The position numbers were made by a program, and so were the translations under genes. Below are positions 18,117 to 29,234 of a stretch of 64,000 nt of DNA, piece after piece; the first letter of the stretch is position 1; each line of letters starts with the position of its first letter. This DNA is from Burkholderia pyrrocinia. GTDB taxonomy: Bacteria > Pseudomonadota > Gammaproteobacteria > Burkholderiales > Burkholderiaceae. The stretch lies in contig NZ_CP024903.1 of assembly GCF_003330765.1 (NCBI RefSeq), positions 1,798,001 through 1,862,000 of the forward strand, in the 5' to 3' direction. The notes under the pieces are model-generated. The model saw only the letters and a program-made list of their open reading frames with translations, was not told the origin of the DNA and searched no databases.

Positions 18117-19180
18117 TGCTGCTGCTGAACCCCGGCCCGGTAACGCTGACCGAACGCGTGCGCCGCAGCCTGCTGCAACCCGACCTGTGCCATCGCGAAA
18201 GCGAATTCTTCGATCTGCAGGATGAAGCACGCGCGCGCCTCGTCGCCGCGTACGAACTCGATCCGGCCGAATGGACGGCCGTGCTGATGACCGGCTCGGG
18301 CACGGCCGCCGTCGAGTGCATGATCGCCGCGCTCGTGCCGCAGGACGGCAAGCTGCTCGTGATCGAGAACGGCGTGTACGGCGAACGAATCGCGCAGATC
18401 GCGACGCAGTACGGCATCGCGCAAGACGTGCTGAAGCACGAATGGATGCAGGCGCCCGATCTCGCGCAGATCGCCGCGCGCCTCGACGCGGGCGGCTACT
18501 CGCACGTCGCCGTGATCCATCACGAAACGACGACGGGCCGCCTGAACGATCTCGGCGCGATCGCCGAAGTCTGCCGCGCACGCGGCGTGAAGCTGCTCGT
18601 CGACGGCGTCAGCAGCTTCGGCGCGGAAGCGATCGACTTCGCCGGCGGCGACATCGACGCCGTGGCGGCAACCGCGAACAAGTGCCTGCACGGCGTGCCG
18701 GGCGCAGCGTTCGTGATCGTGCGCCGCAGCGCGCTCGCGAAGGCCGCGAGCCGCACGTACTACCTCGACCTCGGCCGTCTCGCGAAGCTGCAGGACCAGC
18801 GCAACACGCCGTTCACGCCGTCCGTGCACGCGTACTACGCGCTCGTCGAGGCGCTGCGCGAGTTCGACGAAGCCGGCGGCTGGCGCGCGCGCCATGCGCA
18901 TTACAAGGCGCTCGCCGACCAGGCGCAGGCCGGCCTCGCCGCGCGCGGGATGCCGCTCGTGCTGCCGGAAGGCGCGTCGTCGGTCGTGCTGCGCGCGTAC
19001 CGGTTGCCACAGGGCGTCACGTACGAGACGCTGCACGACGGGTTGAAGGCACGCGGCTTCGTGATCTACGCGGGGCAAGGCGGGCTGTCGAAGGAACTGT
19101 TCCGGATCTCGACGATGGGCGCGATCGAAGCGGCCGACGTCGAGCGGTTGCTGGATGGTTTCGCGGCGCTGACGCGGTAA
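18116..19180 (+). CDS. phnW: 2-aminoethylphosphonate aminotransferase (PhnW-like)
   Basis: 354 residues and a fold type I PLP enzyme. The start [15 protein letters not shown] matches PhnW-type transaminases. The PLP lysine is Lys189 in ATANKCLHGVPG, and the PLP ring-binding Asp is in LLVDGVSSFG. PhnW itself is catabolic, but after PepM and Ppd the direction here should be synthesis of 2-aminoethylphosphonate from phosphonoacetaldehyde. AAGGAG (18103-18108) precedes the ATG at 18116; a TTG three bases earlier is less likely. It is the last gene of the operon. Confidence 0.92.
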   Translation: MLLLNPGPVTLTERVRRSLLQPDLCHRESEFFDLQDEARARLVAAYELDPAEWTAVLMTGSGTAAVECMIAALVPQDGKLLVIENGVYGERIAQIATQYGIAQDVLKHEWMQAPDLAQIAARLDAGGYSHVAVIHHETTTGRLNDLGAIAEVCRARGVKLLVDGVSSFGAEAIDFAGGDIDAVAATANKCLHGVPGAAFVIVRRSALAKAASRTYYLDLGRLAKLQDQRNTPFTPSVHAYYALVEALREFDEAGGWRARHAHYKALADQAQAGLAARGMPLVLPEGASSVVLRAYRLPQGVTYETLHDGLKARGFVIYAGQGGLSKELFRISTMGAIEAADVERLLDGFAALTR

Positions 19181-19201
19181 GCGGCCGCGCGTTCGTCGAC
19201 C

Positions 19202-19228
19202 AAAAAAGGCCCGCGAGGGCCTTTTTTT
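19202..19228 (+). terminator. Terminator of the phosphonate operon
   Basis: A hairpin with stem AAAAAAGGCCC / GGGCC-TTTTTTT around a GCGA-type loop lies about 20 bp after the transaminase stop. A-tract on the left and T-tract on the right make it potentially bidirectional, shielding the operon from the convergent minus-strand genes beyond it. Confidence 0.92.
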
Positions 19229-19334
19229 GTTCTTCGCGGATTTCTGCGGGTGTCGCTTATCGAACCCGAAGCGGTCGCTCGACTTGGTATTTCCGAGTAG
19301 CCGCTTCTGGCTGCGGGCTTCCCGCCGACTTCAA

Positions 19335-20138
19335 TCAGAGTTTCACATCCCCGGGCTTGGGACTACCGGATGCAGCCAAATGGCTTTGTACAGCGACGAG
19401 CTGGTCATCTGTCGTCGCGACCAGCCACAAACGTGAATGCTCTGCGATCTGGCGGTTGTGGTCCTTCAACGGTCCCAGTGTGGCAGCGGACTTCCAGGTC
19501 ACGGGGCCAATCCGGCTGCTCCGGCCCGACGGCGCACCCACCAGCAGGCAGTAAGGCCCAAGAGGAAGCGAGACGAACGGAAGGGCCGGACTCGTTCGCA
19601 AGCGCCAGTCGACGAACGGCGCCTCGCTGATGAGCAGCGGCGTGGCCAAGCCGTAAAGCACACTGAAATCGTACAGCAACAGTTTCTCGCGCGCGCCCAC
19701 GTAGATACGCCGGATATCGTCGACAACCGCAGCGCGGATTTCATCGTCGAACATGGGTTCCTGCGCATAGCGTGCAAAAGCCTGCTGCGCGTCAATCTGA
19801 TATGCGCTGAACAGACCAAGTTCCAAGCAATCCTGCACTGCGCGTTGGACCTCCGCCACGGAACCGGCTTCCTCCGGCTTGCCCAGCTGCGCTGCCCTCA
19901 AAAAACGGGCAAGTCCCGCCTCCTGAATCACCGGGCCATCGGCAGAGGCATCGAGATCGGCATCCTTGTCGAGCGGCACGTAAAAGTATTCTTCGGTGGC
20001 GAAGTGCGACTTCTTGCCTTCGTCAAACTTGATTTCGCCATCGATGCGGTCCAGATAGCGAGTACCGATTCGACCATGCTCCCAAACCCAGTTCTTGAGG
20101 AGCGGTCGTAGCGGGTGCAGCCTGTCTTGATTGGCCAT
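19335..20138 (-). CDS. Hypothetical protein, downstream of a LysR gene
   Basis: 267 residues from ATG 20138, which has a perfect GGAGG 5-6 bases upstream. I do not recognise the family. The protein is soluble-looking and mixed in charge, with no signal peptide and no clear catalytic motif; KSHFATEEYFYVPL near residue 43 only loosely recalls DUF4238 proteins. The reading frame stays open and protein-like upstream (LPFRFVLAGTAAYC...), and a TTG at 20282 with AGGA upstream would give 315 residues starting 10 bp after the LysR stop. Codon use is less GC-biased than in flanking core genes, suggesting transfer. Confidence 0.6.
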   Translation of the reverse strand: MANQDRLHPLRPLLKNWVWEHGRIGTRYLDRIDGEIKFDEGKKSHFATEEYFYVPLDKDADLDASADGPVIQEAGLARFLRAAQLGKPEEAGSVAEVQRAVQDCLELGLFSAYQIDAQQAFARYAQEPMFDDEIRAAVVDDIRRIYVGAREKLLLYDFSVLYGLATPLLISEAPFVDWRLRTSPALPFVSLPLGPYCLLVGAPSGRSSRIGPVTWKSAATLGPLKDHNRQIAEHSRLWLVATTDDQLVAVQSHLAASGSPKPGDVKL

Positions 20139-20292
20139 GAGTTCCTCCAGGTGCCCAGTATAGATCCAGGTCGTCGCTTGCTCGGTTGCATCCACCGGTT
20201 GAATCCGCAGTACAAACCGGCCATTCGTTCGTCGTAGCGTGCAATAGGCTGCTGTCCCAGCGAGAACGAACCGAAACGGCAAATGGCTATTC

Positions 20293-21177
20293 CTACGCCA
20301 ATCGCAGATCCCACAACGCATCGAGTACGTGTTGCGTGGAACGCTCGACGTGCCCCGCACGATGCGCAATGCCGAGCCGACGCCACAACGCCGGGCGCAG
20401 CGGACGAATGGCAATACGCCTGTCGGGTGGTGGTGTAGTGGCCTCATGAGGTAACAGCGCTGCGCCGTAACCCGCCATGACCAGACTCTTGATCGCGTCG
20501 TTGTAGTTGAGCTGAATGCGCGGCGCAGGATTGTGGCCACCGGTCGCGAACCACTCCGCAGTCTGACGCGACAGACGCGTAGTGGCGTCGTTGAGAATGA
20601 GAGGCTGAGCAGCAAGCCATTCGGGCGTGATGCGAGCGGGACACCGCCAATGCGCTGGCACGAAGGCCATGACGGGATCGCGACGCCAGGGTTTTATCAC
20701 GAGTCCAGCCACCGGGGGCTGAGGCAGCGCGACCAGCCCAATATCCAGCGTTCCGTCCGCCAGTCGGTTTAGCGTTTCATGCGAAGTAAGTACCGCAACG
20801 TGAATGTCGATAGCGGGATGGTGTTGGCGCAGCACCTCCAGCGCTTGCGGCAACAGGTGCGCGATCGCACCGGTCGACGCACCGAGCCGCACGCGTCCGG
20901 CAAGCCCCTGCACCTGGCGCTGAACATCTTCCAACGCCTGTTCTGCATCGGCCAGCAGTCGACGCGCGCGCTCCACCAACACCTCGCCTATCGCCGATGG
21001 CCGAACATGTCCGCGCTTGCGTGACAGGAGCGGAGCCCCAATGCGTTCCTCCAGTTCAGCGATGTGAAGGCTGACCGTTGGCGGCGCCAAGTGCAACGCG
21101 CGCGCCGCATCGGCAAATGAGCCACGGTCGGTAATGGCGACCAAGGTTCGCAAGCGGTCCAGGCTGATTTCTCGCAT
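20293..21177 (-). CDS. LysR-family transcriptional regulator
   Basis: 294 residues. The helix-turn-helix is LDRLRTLVAITDRGSFADAA to APPTVSLHIAELEERIG, followed by the linker helix and a periplasmic-binding-like effector domain (LNYNDAIKSLVMAGYGAALLP). It is divergent from an N-acetyl-gamma-glutamyl-phosphate reductase gene with a good inverted repeat between them. It therefore probably controls that gene and itself. The effector is unknown. Confidence 0.93.
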   Translation of the reverse strand: MREISLDRLRTLVAITDRGSFADAARALHLAPPTVSLHIAELEERIGAPLLSRKRGHVRPSAIGEVLVERARRLLADAEQALEDVQRQVQGLAGRVRLGASTGAIAHLLPQALEVLRQHHPAIDIHVAVLTSHETLNRLADGTLDIGLVALPQPPVAGLVIKPWRRDPVMAFVPAHWRCPARITPEWLAAQPLILNDATTRLSRQTAEWFATGGHNPAPRIQLNYNDAIKSLVMAGYGAALLPHEATTPPPDRRIAIRPLRPALWRRLGIAHRAGHVERSTQHVLDALWDLRLA

Positions 21178-21196
21178 GGCGGCTTCCAGATTCAGA

Positions 21197-21230
21197 AAAG
21201 CTGAATGTTTTCGTTATCGAATTCAACTTT
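21197..21230. promoter_or_regulatory. Probable LysR operator between LysR gene and argC
   Basis: Inverted repeat AAAGCTGAAT (21197-21206) and ATTCAACTTT (21221-21230), 9 of 10 positions complementary, gap 14 bp. It lies in the 126-bp divergent intergenic space, as expected for a LysR recognition site. Confidence 0.65.
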
Positions 21231-21303
21231 CTCTATTCTAGCGCTGCGCGGAAGATAGGAGCTCGATCTACTTGTCAGACTCAGTTACCGGAGTATTTTC
21301 CGC

Positions 21304-22233
21304 ATGAGCCTTCCCCTTGTTTTTATCGACGGCGACCTGGGCACCACCGGGTTGCAAATCCACGAACGGCTGCACGACCGAACCGACCTGCGACTGTTCA
21401 CGCTTCCCGCAGCGGAACGCAAGGATCCACGGCGCCGCGCTGAAGCCATCAACGCCTGCGATATCGCCATCCTCTGTCTGCCCGACGCCGCCGCGCGCGA
21501 AGCAGTGGACGCCATCGTCAATCCTGCCGTCAGAGTAATCGACGCAAGTTCCGCCCACCGCACGCACCCGGACTGGACATACGGCTTTCCGGAAATGGCT
21601 CCGGGACAGGCGGACCGCATCGCGAACGCACGTCGGGTCACCAATCCCGGTTGCTATCCGACCGGTGCGATTGGCCTGCTGCGTCCCCTGTTACAGGCCG
21701 GGCTTATACCAGCCAGCTATCCGGTCGGCATTCACGCGGTGTCCGGCTACTCGGGACGCGGACGTGCCGGCGTGATAGAGCATGAGGGTCAGGGCGCCGT
21801 CAACGCACCGTCCTACCAGGTCTATGGTTTGGAACTCGCGCATAAGCACGCTCCGGAGATCCAGCAGCACGCCAAGCTCGCGCAGCGACCCATCTTCGTC
21901 CCTGCGTATGGTGCGTTCCGCCAGGGCATCGTGCTGACTGTGCCCTTGGAATTGCGGCTGCTGGCATCCGACGTGGACGGCGCCACGTTACACGCATGCC
22001 TCGCACGCCACTATGCCGAGGCGGCCCACGTACATGTTTTGCCGCTACACGAATCGTGCGTCTTAAAGCACCTGGATCCGCAGGTGCTGAACGGGACGAA
22101 CGATATGCACTTGAGCGTATTTCCTAACATGGAGCACGGGCACGTCCTGCTATCCGCTGTCTTCGATAATCTCGGCAAAGGCGCATCCGGCGCTGCGGTT
22201 CAGAACCTGAACTTGCTGCTCACGCAGTCATAG
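21304..22233 (+). CDS. argC: N-acetyl-gamma-glutamyl-phosphate reductase (type 2 ArgC)
   Basis: 309 residues, the length of the shorter AGPR family. It reduces N-acetyl-glutamyl phosphate with NADPH in arginine synthesis. It has the nucleotide-binding start [18 protein letters not shown] and the catalytic Cys117 in [19 protein letters not shown] and a conserved C-terminal HGHVL segment follow. No other arg gene is nearby. Its divergent LysR partner and its composition suggest an accessory copy that may serve a separate pathway. Confidence 0.9.
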   Translation: MSLPLVFIDGDLGTTGLQIHERLHDRTDLRLFTLPAAERKDPRRRAEAINACDIAILCLPDAAAREAVDAIVNPAVRVIDASSAHRTHPDWTYGFPEMAPGQADRIANARRVTNPGCYPTGAIGLLRPLLQAGLIPASYPVGIHAVSGYSGRGRAGVIEHEGQGAVNAPSYQVYGLELAHKHAPEIQQHAKLAQRPIFVPAYGAFRQGIVLTVPLELRLLASDVDGATLHACLARHYAEAAHVHVLPLHESCVLKHLDPQVLNGTNDMHLSVFPNMEHGHVLLSAVFDNLGKGASGAAVQNLNLLLTQS

Positions 22234-22530
22234 TGGCCGATGGCTTGAGCTAACGTTCGGCCGCACCCATATGCCAGCGATTGTTGTCAATCCGGTCTCG
22301 GCCGTCGAACGACGCATACTGGCCGAACCGAGACAACGCCGCACCGTGCTCGCGAGGCCGTGGCGCCCGCACTGCGGCGGTATTTGGTTGGCCGCATCGT
22401 GTGAATCTCGATGCGCAATGCAGCCTGTTCGCAGATGACTTTGGACGCAGCCAACCGGACACCGTATCGCATGGAGCAAGAAAAATTGCCGGTCCCCTCC
22501 CTCACCGAGCGCCCAGCAACGAACTCCGCG
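22234..22530. other. Intergenic region after argC
   Basis: 297 bp. Short open frames on both strands lack ribosome-binding sites and resemble no family I know. I see no repeat, terminator or RNA gene here. It may be decayed sequence in an accessory region. Confidence 0.35.
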
Positions 22531-22719
22531 TCAGCGGCCGGTGATGTTGACGGCCACGATTTCGTATCCGGGGTCGGCGTTCTCGTTCGCCGCTTTTTTC
22601 GCTTCCTCGTACGACAGAAATGACATGGCTCCTTCAATCGCCGGTGCCATGCCGATGTCGCCATCCTCAGCGGTGCAGAGGAACTGCTCACCGGTCTTCA
22701 CGACATAGATGGTCGTCAT
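22531..22719 (-). CDS. Small hypothetical protein
   Basis: 62 residues beginning MTTIYVVKTGEQFLC and ending YEIVAVNITGR. GGAGGGAG directly upstream of the ATG at 22719 is a strong ribosome-binding site; an in-frame ATG at 22737 lacks one. The alternating hydrophobic pattern and SYEEAKKAANEN helix suggest a small alpha/beta protein. There is no signal peptide or transmembrane segment. Function not recognised. Confidence 0.65.
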   Translation of the reverse strand: MTTIYVVKTGEQFLCTAEDGDIGMAPAIEGAMSFLSYEEAKKAANENADPGYEIVAVNITGR

Positions 22720-23088
22720 GTCTCCCTCCATGGTTTGCATGGGGAGCTTCCAGTCTAGCTTCCACGATTCCGTATGCAACCCCGGCAGTCGCATCGATCC
22801 GCCGTCAAGCCCGCGACGAACGTCAGGCAACTGCCGAGGAGACCGTATTGGCAAATCCGACTCTCGACAATTCGTCATCCTCCGTGATCGCAGTGACGCC
22901 AAAGGGCATCCGGCCCGTGCCAAAGGACAAGCTCGGCGATAGACGCTTGACGGCCCGTTGCCGCCACCCGGTCCACAAGGGCGGCGAGGACCGTTCCCGG
23001 TACTTCATCAGCCATTTACCTGGGAAAGCGCGTGCGGCTCCCCGGCCAGAACAGTCACCGCACGCAGGGCTGGCCACTGTGGCCGCCA
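22720..23088. other. 369-bp intergenic region
   Basis: No supported gene. A 117-codon minus-strand open frame at 22823-23176 overlaps the end of the VOC gene and lacks a ribosome-binding site and protein-like composition. No clear terminator or repeat was found. Confidence 0.35.
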
Positions 23089-23517
23089 TCATTTCTCTTC
23101 CCGCATCGATGGCGTAAAGGTGATTCCTACCAGCAATCCTTCCGGCCCGATGAAGCGACTGACGGTCTGGCCCCACGGCTCATTCCGGTTCCTGACCAGC
23201 ATCCGATACCCTCGTGATTCAAGTTCTGCCGTAGCCGCTTCGACGTTGTCGACATCAAACTCAATCCAGGCTTGCGGGATGGGTACGTCACTACGCCACG
23301 AATCCGTGCCGAAGCACGACTGAGCTGCCTGAGCGAGCGGCCACAAGGCGAAAGTGTTTGCGCCTTTCAGACTTTCCGTATGGAGGTAGCCGCCTTTCTC
23401 TTCCTTGAAGGGGATACCGAAGGCGCGACTGTAGAGCTCACGGCTTGCCCGGGCTTCAATCACAATCGGGCCAAAGCCTGCGATGAACAAGGCCGTGGTA
23501 TTTGGGATCTTTTCCAT
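23089..23517 (-). CDS. VOC/glyoxalase superfamily protein
   Basis: 142 residues from ATG 23517 with AAGGAGAAGCC upstream. It shows one vicinal-oxygen-chelate module: an N-terminal beta-alpha unit with SRELYSRAFGIPFKEEKGGYL and the second half IPQAWIEFDVDNVEAATAELESRG to FIGPEGLLVGITFTP. It resembles bleomycin-resistance or glyoxalase-like proteins in E. coli YaeR style. Metal ligands cannot be assigned with confidence. It stands alone in a low-density accessory stretch. Confidence 0.82.
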   Translation of the reverse strand: MEKIPNTTALFIAGFGPIVIEARASRELYSRAFGIPFKEEKGGYLHTESLKGANTFALWPLAQAAQSCFGTDSWRSDVPIPQAWIEFDVDNVEAATAELESRGYRMLVRNRNEPWGQTVSRFIGPEGLLVGITFTPSMREEK

Positions 23518-23849
23518 GGCTTCTCCTTTGCCGCGAATGAGCGGCGCCATGAGGAACGAACATGTCCGCCCGCGCCCGTCGAACTGATGTGGTGGCTGGT
23601 ATTCAGGTAGCGCGGGGCATGGATGAGTGTAGCCTTGTTTCAGGTGGCCAGCAGGCATCTCCACCCGGCAGCGAATGGGCGATCGGGCGGGTTCGGTAGC
23701 ACTCGCGGCATCGACTGTGTGCGTCACGTCACAGGCGTACTTTTGGCGCTCGATTGTCCCTTTCCGACTTTGGTCGAGCGGCCATTGATGGCCGAACGCC
23801 GACGGTCTACCCCGCGTTCCAGGATAATCCGCGAAGAACCCTTTTCCCC
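23518..23849. other. 332-bp intergenic region
   Basis: Lies between the minus-strand VOC gene and the plus-strand secreted protein gene, so it should hold two promoters. No gene is supported, and no strong -10/-35 pair stands out. Confidence 0.3.
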
Positions 23850-27097
<3,248 letters not shown>

Positions 27098-27107
27098 CCG
27101 CGACGCA

Positions 27108-28007
27108 TCAGGCGGTCGTTTCCCGGCGCGCGGCACCCGAATCCGCGGAAGCGTCGGGATTCGACCACTGCTCCCAGTCGCTGAGCTTCGGCGGCTTCGT
27201 CGCGCGTATCAGCACCAGCGCAATGCAGAACGTCACGACTGCATAGATCGTGATCGGTTGCCACGGAATGACGATGCGCCGGTATTCGTGCGGCAGGTAG
27301 CGCACCAGCGGCGTCGCGACCGACACGTAGCTCAGCAGCATCGTCAGCATCGCGACGGCGGACGTCATCAACGACATTCCGCAGCACCACGCGCGCTGCC
27401 CGCCCGGCGCGACAGCGGTGCCGAGGAGCAGCGTTGCCGCTGCCGCGATCAGCAGGTCCATCGGTCGCCCATTCGGCAACAGGTAGCCGAAGGTGCCGGA
27501 CCGCATCGTCGCGAACGAGATTGCCCAGTAATGCAGCGTGGACGCAGTGGCCAGCAGGCCGACGGATGCGAAGCGCCGAACCGTCGGTTTTATCACGGCG
27601 TGCGACAGACTCAGATAGTCGTTGCTCAGCCGGTTGTACATCAGCGCGAGGCCGGCAACAGCCAGCGGCAGCGCGATGAGCACCGTGATCCACGCCGACA
27701 GCATGAGCGACGCGACACTCAGCGCCACCCAGATCGCCACATTCAGCGTACGCCCCCATCGGCGGCGACATGCGAGTGCGATATGACCGACGAGACTTGC
27801 CATCGCCGCCGCGCCCGAAACGCCCTGCAGCGCCCAAAGCTGCCCGGACCATGACGAAAGCGCGGCCAGCGACCGGTCGTGCAGGAACAGCAGCACCGGG
27901 ACGAACGCCAGCAAGGACGTGACGTTTTGCAGGATGCCGTGATACGCGATCACGCGAATCGTCGTATAGCGGCGGGAAGCGGGAATGGCAGCGCCAGTCG
28001 TGGGCAT
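27108..28007 (-). CDS. Hypothetical multi-pass membrane protein
   Basis: 299 residues from ATG 28007; an in-frame ATG at 28043 has AAGG upstream and would add 12 residues, so the start is open. About seven hydrophobic segments are visible (for example NVTSLLAFVPVLLFLHD, IWVALSVASLMLSAWITVLIAL, TIYAVVTFCIALVLI). The C-terminus is a hydrophilic cytoplasmic tail. I do not recognise a family or catalytic residues. It is convergent with pip. Confidence 0.65.
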   Translation of the reverse strand: MPTTGAAIPASRRYTTIRVIAYHGILQNVTSLLAFVPVLLFLHDRSLAALSSWSGQLWALQGVSGAAAMASLVGHIALACRRRWGRTLNVAIWVALSVASLMLSAWITVLIALPLAVAGLALMYNRLSNDYLSLSHAVIKPTVRRFASVGLLATASTLHYWAISFATMRSGTFGYLLPNGRPMDLLIAAAATLLLGTAVAPGGQRAWCCGMSLMTSAVAMLTMLLSYVSVATPLVRYLPHEYRRIVIPWQPITIYAVVTFCIALVLIRATKPPKLSDWEQWSNPDASADSGAARRETTA

Positions 28008-28190
28008 GGGGCAGCGTCGATGAGCCGGTCGGACCCGCAGCATACGCCTTGATGCGGCCCACCGCGCCGCGCGTGTTCGGTCACAGTGCGGTTTCGACGA
28101 TCGTCCTGCCGCGGATCGCCCGCTCGACGAGTTGTTCGTCGCCGATCCTGCGGATCGCGTCGTCGAGCAGCCCTTCCGGTTCTTCGTGCG

Positions 28191-29234
28191 TTACGGCGTG
28201 TCGAGCGGCTCGACCGTCACGCCGACCTTCAGCTCCTGATCCGCGCCGCCGCCGCGGATCACGCCGCGCAGCGGCGTCACGTCCGCGTAGTCGCGGCCGA
28301 TCGACAGCATCACGTAGTCGTCGCCGGGCGCGCGGTCGTTGGTCGGATCGAGCTGCAGCCAGCCACCGTCCTCGGGCCACGCCGGGTCGTACACCTCGAC
28401 CCATGCATGCGACGCGTCGGCGCCGATCAGCCGCGGCTGCCCGGGTGGCGGCTGCGTCAGCAGATAGCCGCTCACGTAACGCGCGGCCAGCCCGAGCGAA
28501 CGCAGCGCGCCGATCATCACGTGCGCGAAATCCTGGCAGACACCCTTGCGCAGCCGCAGCGCGTCGAGTGCCGACGTCGTGATGTCGGTGCTGTTCGGCG
28601 TATAGGCAAAGTCCGCATGCACGCGCCGCATCAGGTCCCATGCGGCCTGCACGAGCGGCCGTTGCGGCGTGAAGCTTGCGGCCGCATACGCGGCGAGTTC
28701 GGGATCGCACGCGACGTGCGGCGACGTGAACACGAATTCGCTCGCCGCGTCGTAAGGCTGCCCCGCGCGGAACTGCAAGCGGTCGCGCACGGTTTCCCAC
28801 GCGGTTGCCTGCTTTTCATCGGGCTGCGCGATCGCGGGCGGCGGCTCGCCGCGCGCACCGAGCGACCACACGGGCGGCGTCACGCGCACCGTGCTGCGGC
28901 TGCGCACGAGCAGCGCATCGTGCGGCTGGTTCAGCGCGAACGACGCGCGTGCGTTGCCGAACGCGTCGATCTCCATGCCGACCGATTCCGGCGCGGGCTC
29001 GATGTCGAGCGCGAACGACAGCACCTGCTGGCGCGGCGTCGCGAGCGGTTGCAGGCGTGCCTGGTGCTGCGCCGATTCGACGCGTGCCGCGTAACGGTAT
29101 TCGGTATCGTGCGTGACGCGCAGCAACCGGCCGGCGGCACCGCCGGCCGGTGCCGCCGGTGCGGCCGGTGCCGCTGCCTGTCGAGCATTGCCGGAACCGG
29201 GCGGCGTCTTCGCCGCGCCTTTCGTCGTCACCAT
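28191..29234 (-). CDS. Transglutaminase-like protein with intact catalytic triad
   Basis: 347 residues from ATG 29234, which overlaps the stop of the upstream gene as ATGGTGA. Residues about 30-120 form the beta-rich N-terminal domain (YRYAARVESAQHQARLQPLA). The papain-like core carries Cys in RKGVCQDFAHVM, His in ASHAWVEVYDP and Asp in LQLDPTND. A low-complexity Pro/Ala segment precedes the first domain. It is the last gene of the ATP-grasp/alpha-E/transglutaminase cluster, and the only small transglutaminase there with the full triad. It probably acts as a peptidase, amidase or cross-linker on the cluster's product. Confidence 0.88.
   Translation of the reverse strand: MVTTKGAAKTPPGSGNARQAAAPAAPAAPAGGAAGRLLRVTHDTEYRYAARVESAQHQARLQPLATPRQQVLSFALDIEPAPESVGMEIDAFGNARASFALNQPHDALLVRSRSTVRVTPPVWSLGARGEPPPAIAQPDEKQATAWETVRDRLQFRAGQPYDAASEFVFTSPHVACDPELAAYAAASFTPQRPLVQAAWDLMRRVHADFAYTPNSTDITTSALDALRLRKGVCQDFAHVMIGALRSLGLAARYVSGYLLTQPPPGQPRLIGADASHAWVEVYDPAWPEDGGWLQLDPTNDRAPGDDYVMLSIGRDYADVTPLRGVIRGGGADQELKVGVTVEPLDTP

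Noticed and set aside
19335..20138. DUF4238 family assignment
   Set aside because: Only a short, loose resemblance near residue 43; the diagnostic N-terminal motif of that family is not present.
22823..23176. 117-residue minus-strand open frame
   Set aside because: No ribosome-binding site, overlaps the VOC gene end, and the translated sequence has no protein-like pattern.
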